Assembly: GCA_035943635.1 (NCBI GenBank)
Contig: DASZBX010000148.1
Coordinates: 372,001-436,000, forward strand
DNA from: DASZBX01 sp035943635
GTDB lineage: Bacteria; Actinomycetota; Actinomycetes; Streptomycetales; Catenulisporaceae
DNA: 64,000 nt
Direction: 5' to 3'
This document shows, one piece after another, positions 57,822 through 64,000 of the stretch (within the stretch, counting starts at the first letter, position 1; each line of letters opens with the position of its first letter). A program made the translations under genes and the position numbers. Below the pieces are notes generated by a model that did no database searches, had not been told where the DNA came from, and saw nothing but the letters and a program-made list of their open reading frames with translations.

Positions 57822-58819
57822 GCGGGCCGGACGCCGTGGTCCACGGTGCGTTCCCGGCCGTGCGCCCGCGCCGGAACCGGCAGAGCCCGGCCATGCGCCG
57901 CCTGGTCGCCGAGAACCGGCTGCACCCGGCCGACCTGATCCTGCCGATGTTCGTGCGCGAGGGCGCCGACGAGCCCCGGCCGATCGCCGCGATGCCCGGC
58001 GTGGTCCAGCACACCCTGCCCAGTCTGCGCAAGGCCGCCAAGGAGGCCGTGGCGGCCGGTGTGGGCGGCCTGATGCTGTTCGCGGTGCCCGAGACCAGGG
58101 ACGCGATCGGCTCGGCCGGCAGCGACCCGGACGGGATCCTGCAGCTGGCCCTGCGCGAGGTGGCCGACGAGGTCGGCGACTCGACCGTGATCATGAGCGA
58201 CCTGTGCCTGGACGAGTTCACCGACCACGGCCACTGCGGCGTGCTGCGCGCCGACGGCACCGTGGACAACGACGCCACCCTGGCCCGCTACGCCGAGGTC
58301 GCCCTGGCCCAGGCCGAGGCCGGCGCGCACCTGCTCGGCCCCAGCGGCATGATGGACGGCCAGGTCGGCTACGTCCGGCGCGCGCTGGACGAGGCCGGCT
58401 ACCAGGACACCGGGCTGCTGGCCTACACCGCGAAGTACGCCTCGGCCTTCTACGGCCCGTTCCGGGACGCGGTCGAGTCCGCCCTGGACGGCGATCGGCG
58501 CACGTACCAGCAGGACCCGGCGAACGCCCGCGAGTCCCTGCGCGAGGCGGCGCTGGACGTGGCCGAGGGCGCGGACATGGTGATGGTCAAGCCGGCCATG
58601 TCGTATCTGGACATCGTGCGCCAGATGGCCGACGCGGTCAGCGTGCCGGTCGCCGCCTACCAGGTCTCCGGCGAGTACTCGATGGTCGAGGCGGCCGCCC
58701 GCAACGGCTGGATGGACCGGGAGCGGGCGATCCTGGAGACGCTGACCTCGATCCGTCGGGCCGGCGCGTCGATGATCCTCACCTACTGGGCGGTCGAAGC
58801 GATTCACCTGCTCAGTTGA
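57818..58819 (+). CDS. hemB: delta-aminolevulinic acid dehydratase (porphobilinogen synthase)
   Basis: 333 residues. It condenses two ALA into porphobilinogen. Signatures: RLVAENRLHPADLILPMFVR, MSDLCLDEFTDHGHCG (Cys/His/Asp site), YTAKYASAFYGPFRDAVES (first active Lys) and MVMVKPAMSYLDIVRQ (second active Lys). The metal loop DLCLDEFTDHGHCG lacks the three-Cys zinc cluster, as in Mg-dependent actinobacterial enzymes. GTG 57818 overlaps the hemD stop. It is the last gene of rex-hemACDB; hemL and hemE are outside the window. Confidence 0.95.
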   Translation: MSGPDAVVHGAFPAVRPRRNRQSPAMRRLVAENRLHPADLILPMFVREGADEPRPIAAMPGVVQHTLPSLRKAAKEAVAAGVGGLMLFAVPETRDAIGSAGSDPDGILQLALREVADEVGDSTVIMSDLCLDEFTDHGHCGVLRADGTVDNDATLARYAEVALAQAEAGAHLLGPSGMMDGQVGYVRRALDEAGYQDTGLLAYTAKYASAFYGPFRDAVESALDGDRRTYQQDPANARESLREAALDVAEGADMVMVKPAMSYLDIVRQMADAVSVPVAAYQVSGEYSMVEAAARNGWMDRERAILETLTSIRRAGASMILTYWAVEAIHLLS

Positions 58820-58926
58820 TCCGCGGTGGTCATCTCCGGGCCTTTGGGTAAGGCTGGCATGATACAAAGCAGGCTCTTGTGTGTCGTGCCAGCGACGCCT
58901 CATCCGCCCGGACCCAGGGAGCAGTA

Positions 58927-60507
58927 GTGGCGCAGTTCGATCCTCTGCCGGAGGCCTTCCCGGCCGCCGGCGAGCCCGGTCCGGCGCCCGCGGACACGGC
59001 CCCGGGCCCGCCCGCGGACCCCGCGCCCGGCCCGGCCGGGGCGAGCGTGCCCCCGGCGCCGACGACCGGCCGGATATCCCTGCTGCGGGCGCTCGGCGAG
59101 CTCGGCGCGGTCTACGCGGCCTCGTTCGGCCTGGGCATCGTCTCGGCGATCGTGCTGCTGAAGAACCCGAACTTCGACAGCGGCGACAACGTCATCAACA
59201 ACCTGCAGTCGGCCCTGATCGAGATCTTCAACTACATCATGCAGGCCGCCGTGGTGATCTTCGGGGTCGGCTACTTCAGCCTGCGCCGCGGCCTGAGCCT
59301 GCGCGCCCTGTTCGGCCGGGTCAAGCGGCCGGCCGCGTACTCGGCCGATCCGTACGGCGCCGGGTGGCCGACGCCCGGCGGACCGGCCGGGGCCCATCCG
59401 GCGCCGCAGGGCTACGGCCAGCCGGCCGGCTACGGCGCGGCCCCCGGCTATGGCGCAGGTCCCGGCTACGGCAGCCCGACCACCTACCCGGCTACGGCCG
59501 GCTACCCGGCCGCGAACGGCTATCCGGCCCAGACCGGCTACGGGGCCCCGGTCGGCTACGGTCCCCCCGGCGGTTACGGCGAGCTGGGCTACGCGGTCCC
59601 GGCGCCGATCGAACGCGGCCCCGGCTGGCAGTTCGCCCGGACCTTCTTCGTGGCCATGGGCGGGTTCGTCTCGTTCCTGATCGTGGCGATCGCCTACATC
59701 AGCATCTCCGGCCGCACCCAGGGCGCGCCGAGCCAGGGCAGCAGCCTCTGGCTGATCCCGGTCGGCGTGTTCGTCTCCGCGGCGGCCGGTTTCGGTGAGG
59801 AGATGCTGATCACCGGCATGACGGTGACCGTGCTGGAGCAGGCCGGGTTCGCCCGGCGGCCCTGGGTCATCTACGCGGTCGCGATCTGCCTGCGGATCCC
59901 CTTCCACCTGTACTACGGCTGGGCCGCGCTGGGCGTGATCTGCTTCACCGCGACGAACATCTGGGCCTACCGGCGCTGGCGGCTGCTGTGGCCGATCGTG
60001 CTGGCGCACGCCGCGTACGACTTCGTCGAGTCCGTCGCCCAGACCATGTCGAACGCCGCGGGCGTGCTGCTGATCCTGGCCCTGGCCTTCACCACGCTGA
60101 CCATGGTGATCATCATCGCCTGCATCGAGGGCTCCGACAGCGGGGCCCGGCGCCGCTTCCAGGCCTTCGCCGAGTATCAGGGCGGCGCGGCCGCCGGGTT
60201 CGGCCGGCCGGCCGCGGCCCAACCGCTCGATCTGCTGCACCCGGTCGCCCCGCAGACCGTGCCGCCGGTGCAGCCGGGACAGACCGCGCAGATGACGACC
60301 GCCGAGGACTTCGCGGCCGGCCTGGCGCCGCCTCGGCTGCCGCCCGGGCCGATCGTGCCGGCCGGCTTCGGCCAGCCGATGCAGCCGCCCCCGATGCCGC
60401 AGCCGCCGAGCCTGCTGGTGCCCGACCCGGTGCTGCAACAGCCGATCTCCTCCACGATGGCCCAGCCGCCCGAGGTGCCCGAGCCGCCGCAGTTCCCCAC
60501 GTTCTGA
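58927..60507 (+). CDS. CPBP-family intramembrane protease-like protein with Gly-Tyr loop
   Basis: 526 residues. Disordered N-terminus (1-48), helices near 52-77 and 100-117, then a loop (157-225) of GYG/GYP repeats (QGYGQPAGYGAAPGYGAGPG and so on), then about six helices with CPBP motifs: E291-E292 in AAGFGEEMLITG, H327 in LRIPFHLYYG, and H361 in IVLAHAAYDF. The usual EExxxR arginine is absent, as in one actinobacterial subgroup. The C-terminal 110 residues are Pro/Gln-rich. Rce1-like peptidase or scaffold; substrate unknown. GTG 58927 has GGGAG 6 nt upstream. Separate from the hem operon by 107 nt. Confidence 0.8.
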   Translation: MAQFDPLPEAFPAAGEPGPAPADTAPGPPADPAPGPAGASVPPAPTTGRISLLRALGELGAVYAASFGLGIVSAIVLLKNPNFDSGDNVINNLQSALIEIFNYIMQAAVVIFGVGYFSLRRGLSLRALFGRVKRPAAYSADPYGAGWPTPGGPAGAHPAPQGYGQPAGYGAAPGYGAGPGYGSPTTYPATAGYPAANGYPAQTGYGAPVGYGPPGGYGELGYAVPAPIERGPGWQFARTFFVAMGGFVSFLIVAIAYISISGRTQGAPSQGSSLWLIPVGVFVSAAAGFGEEMLITGMTVTVLEQAGFARRPWVIYAVAICLRIPFHLYYGWAALGVICFTATNIWAYRRWRLLWPIVLAHAAYDFVESVAQTMSNAAGVLLILALAFTTLTMVIIIACIEGSDSGARRRFQAFAEYQGGAAAGFGRPAAAQPLDLLHPVAPQTVPPVQPGQTAQMTTAEDFAAGLAPPRLPPGPIVPAGFGQPMQPPPMPQPPSLLVPDPVLQQPISSTMAQPPEVPEPPQFPTF

Positions 60508-60819
60508 GCCGCGGCCCACAGCCGGCGCAAGTTTCCCTCGTGCTGAGCCGTCGTGTGCGGCCGGCGCCCAGCGGCCGAACCCGAGGCAGGACTCATCGCC
60601 GCACGGGACGTCCTCGTCCCGCCCGGCGCTCCTGAAATCCCCGAACGCGTGCCCGTCTCCGCACGCCGCGGACCCGCCGGTGCCGCAGGGGCCATCACCG
60701 CGGTCACCTTCCGGGCCTGGGCCCGCGTCCTGCCGTGTGCTCCTGCCACCGGTCCGGGCCGCGAGGGTTCCCGGCGCGGCGGCGGCCGGCGCGGGCGGGG
60801 GCCGCCCGCCGGCGCCGGC
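60508..60819. other. 312-nt convergent spacer
   Basis: Between the CPBP gene and tetR stop. It contains the hairpin at 60791-60809 and otherwise GC-rich sequence without a recognisable gene. No promoter is expected here. Confidence 0.45.
60791..60809. terminator. GC hairpin before the tetR 3' end
   Basis: 8-bp stem GCGGGCGG (60791-60798) / CCGCCCGC (60802-60809) with a 3-nt loop, 11 nt past the tetR stop on the minus strand. A likely terminator for the FdhF-TetR transcript. Confidence 0.5.
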
Positions 60820-61461
60820 TCAGGCGCTCTTCTTGCCCGTCAGCGACCAGGTGACCAGGCGGGTCAGGGTGATCCGCAGGTCCGCGTCCTTGACCGACCA
60901 GCTCTCGAACGCCTTGGTGTGCGCCGCGCTGGCCGCCAGCAGGGTGACCAGCACTCCGGACAGCGCCGCGGCCGGCACCTCGCGGTCGACCTTCCCGGTC
61001 TTCTGCAGCTCGGCGATCGAGTCGGTCAGCGCGGCGCCGACGTTGTTGAGCACCTTCAGCCGCAGCCGGGCGAACCGGCGGTCGCCCTCCGCGGCGGCCA
61101 GGTCGACCACCCGCAGCGCGGCCTCGTGGGTGCGCCAGAAGTCCAGGAAGCCGTCCACCAGCCGGGCGGCCGCGGCGGCCCCGGCCTTCCCGGTCCAGTT
61201 CTGGTCGGCCACCAGCTCTTTGAGCGAGCCGGCCTCCCGGACCACCTCGCCGCCGAGCTCGAGCACGGCGGCCTCGATGTCCGGGAAGTACTGGTAGAAC
61301 GTGGCGGGCGAGGTACCGGCCAGCCGGGCCACGTCGATCACCGTGACATCCCGGTACGAAGAGGTCTCCAACAGCTCGAGCAGGCATTCGAGCAGCCGGG
61401 TCCGGGTGGCCTGTCCCCGGCGTCCGGCGATCCTGCCGTCGACGGTGCGTACTTGTGTCAT
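60820..61461 (-). CDS. TetR/AcrR-family transcriptional regulator
   Basis: 213 residues. The N-terminal HTH (about 10-58) reads RGQATRTRLLECLLELLETS, YRDVTVIDVARLAGTSPATF and YQYFPDIEAAVLELGGEVVR, a standard TetR head. The C-terminal ligand domain is not assigned. It is predicted to be autoregulated through the TATCCATGGATA palindrome covering its own -10. It lies 110 nt downstream of the FdhF-like gene on the same strand, so a role in controlling that gene or in controlling an unlinked fatty-acid or efflux gene are both open. ATG 61461 is leaderless (TAAACT, 6 nt). Confidence 0.88.
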   Translation of the reverse strand: MTQVRTVDGRIAGRRGQATRTRLLECLLELLETSSYRDVTVIDVARLAGTSPATFYQYFPDIEAAVLELGGEVVREAGSLKELVADQNWTGKAGAAAAARLVDGFLDFWRTHEAALRVVDLAAAEGDRRFARLRLKVLNNVGAALTDSIAELQKTGKVDREVPAAALSGVLVTLLAASAAHTKAFESWSVKDADLRITLTRLVTWSLTGKKSA

Positions 61462-61467
61462 ACCGTC

Positions 61468-61483
61468 AGTTTATCCATGGATA
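61468..61483 (-). promoter_or_regulatory. tetR promoter with overlapping palindromic operator
   Basis: -10 TAAACT occupies 61473-61468 on the minus strand, 6 nt before ATG 61461. The perfect 12-bp palindrome TATCCATGGATA (61472-61483) overlaps its first two bases, so a bound TetR dimer would cover the -10 to -20 region. Confidence 0.65.
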
Positions 61484-61570
61484 GATGAAACGCATTTGTG
61501 ACGATATGTCGAATGGGCTGAATGGTGGAGGGTGATCGTTGTTGCGCAGCGTAGTCGTCGTCGCGCAGCG

Positions 61571-63946
<2,376 letters not shown>

Positions 63947-64000
63947 GGTGGACTCCTTCGTCGGCGGTCCATCCACAGTACTCGCGCAAGGTTACGTCAC

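Overview
The window is about 70 percent GC with dense, SD-poor, overlapping genes, and its content is that of a filamentous sporulating actinomycete (Streptomyces-like; Catenulisporales-type organisms would also fit). Markers are mycothiol glycosyltransferase MshA, CarD, the Rex-hemACDB cluster, the MsiK sugar-ABC ATPase, the tiny basic ribosomal protein bS22/AURKAIP1, the radA-disA pair and the developmental sigma factor BldN with its anti-sigma factor RsbN. Gene order follows the streptomycete chromosome core, so this is chromosomal housekeeping DNA with a few lineage-specific insertions. No IS element, prophage, CRISPR array or rRNA was seen. There is one tRNA, Thr(TGT).

Layout. 1-5.3 kb: end of an unknown gene, a DUF2516 membrane protein, a methyltransferase and an SDR (both minus), then mshA, a YbjN protein and gpmA, closed by a strong terminator. 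5.3-11.1 kb: a secreted protein, phoU, the divergent senX3-regX3 phosphate two-component system, a lipoprotein and a small membrane protein. 11.4-15 kb: carD-ispD-ispF (isoprenoid precursors) meeting an FAD oxidoreductase head-on. 15.4-18.2 kb: a SARP/NB-ARC/TPR regulator. 18.5-22.5 kb: tRNA-Thr, msiK with a clear promoter and operator-like palindrome, a bidirectional terminator, rlmB and cysS. 22.6-29.2 kb: MFS exporter, mutY, a secreted protein, an XRE regulator, disA and radA.

29.4-34 kb holds the most unusual locus: two consecutive proteins that each join an ECF-sigma-like head, a zinc anti-sigma-type H-x3-C-x2-C motif, one membrane helix and an extracytoplasmic tail in one chain. The second is 1037 residues, has a Gly-rich insertion in its sigma4-like region and carries an extracellular BACON/Ig-like domain. 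34.1-39 kb: a Cys-rich protein, a Ppx/GppA phosphatase, a TIM-barrel isomerase-like protein, proline dehydrogenase and proC. 38.9-39.6 kb is a decayed surface-repeat gene. 39.7-43 kb is a MacAB-like export operon. 43-48.2 kb: EEP hydrolase, a phosphatase-like protein, an excisionase-type HTH protein, bS22, an epimerase, an acyltransferase and a CipC-like DUF3759 protein better known from fungi. 48.3-52 kb: rsbN and bldN (with a greatly enlarged pro-region) and a HAD phosphatase. 52.2-58.8 kb: glutaredoxin-like protein, then rex-hemA-hemC-hemD-hemB with a Rex operator overlapping the promoter. 58.9-64 kb: a CPBP-family membrane protein with a Gly-Tyr loop, a TetR regulator with a palindromic operator on its own promoter, and an FdhF/YdeP-type molybdopterin oxidoreductase.

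A recurring signal is TANNNT placed 6-8 nt before the start codon. It occurs at 14 genes here and predicts widespread leaderless transcription; several starts below were chosen on it. No computation or database search was run. Family names rest on recognised motifs and remembered homologues.
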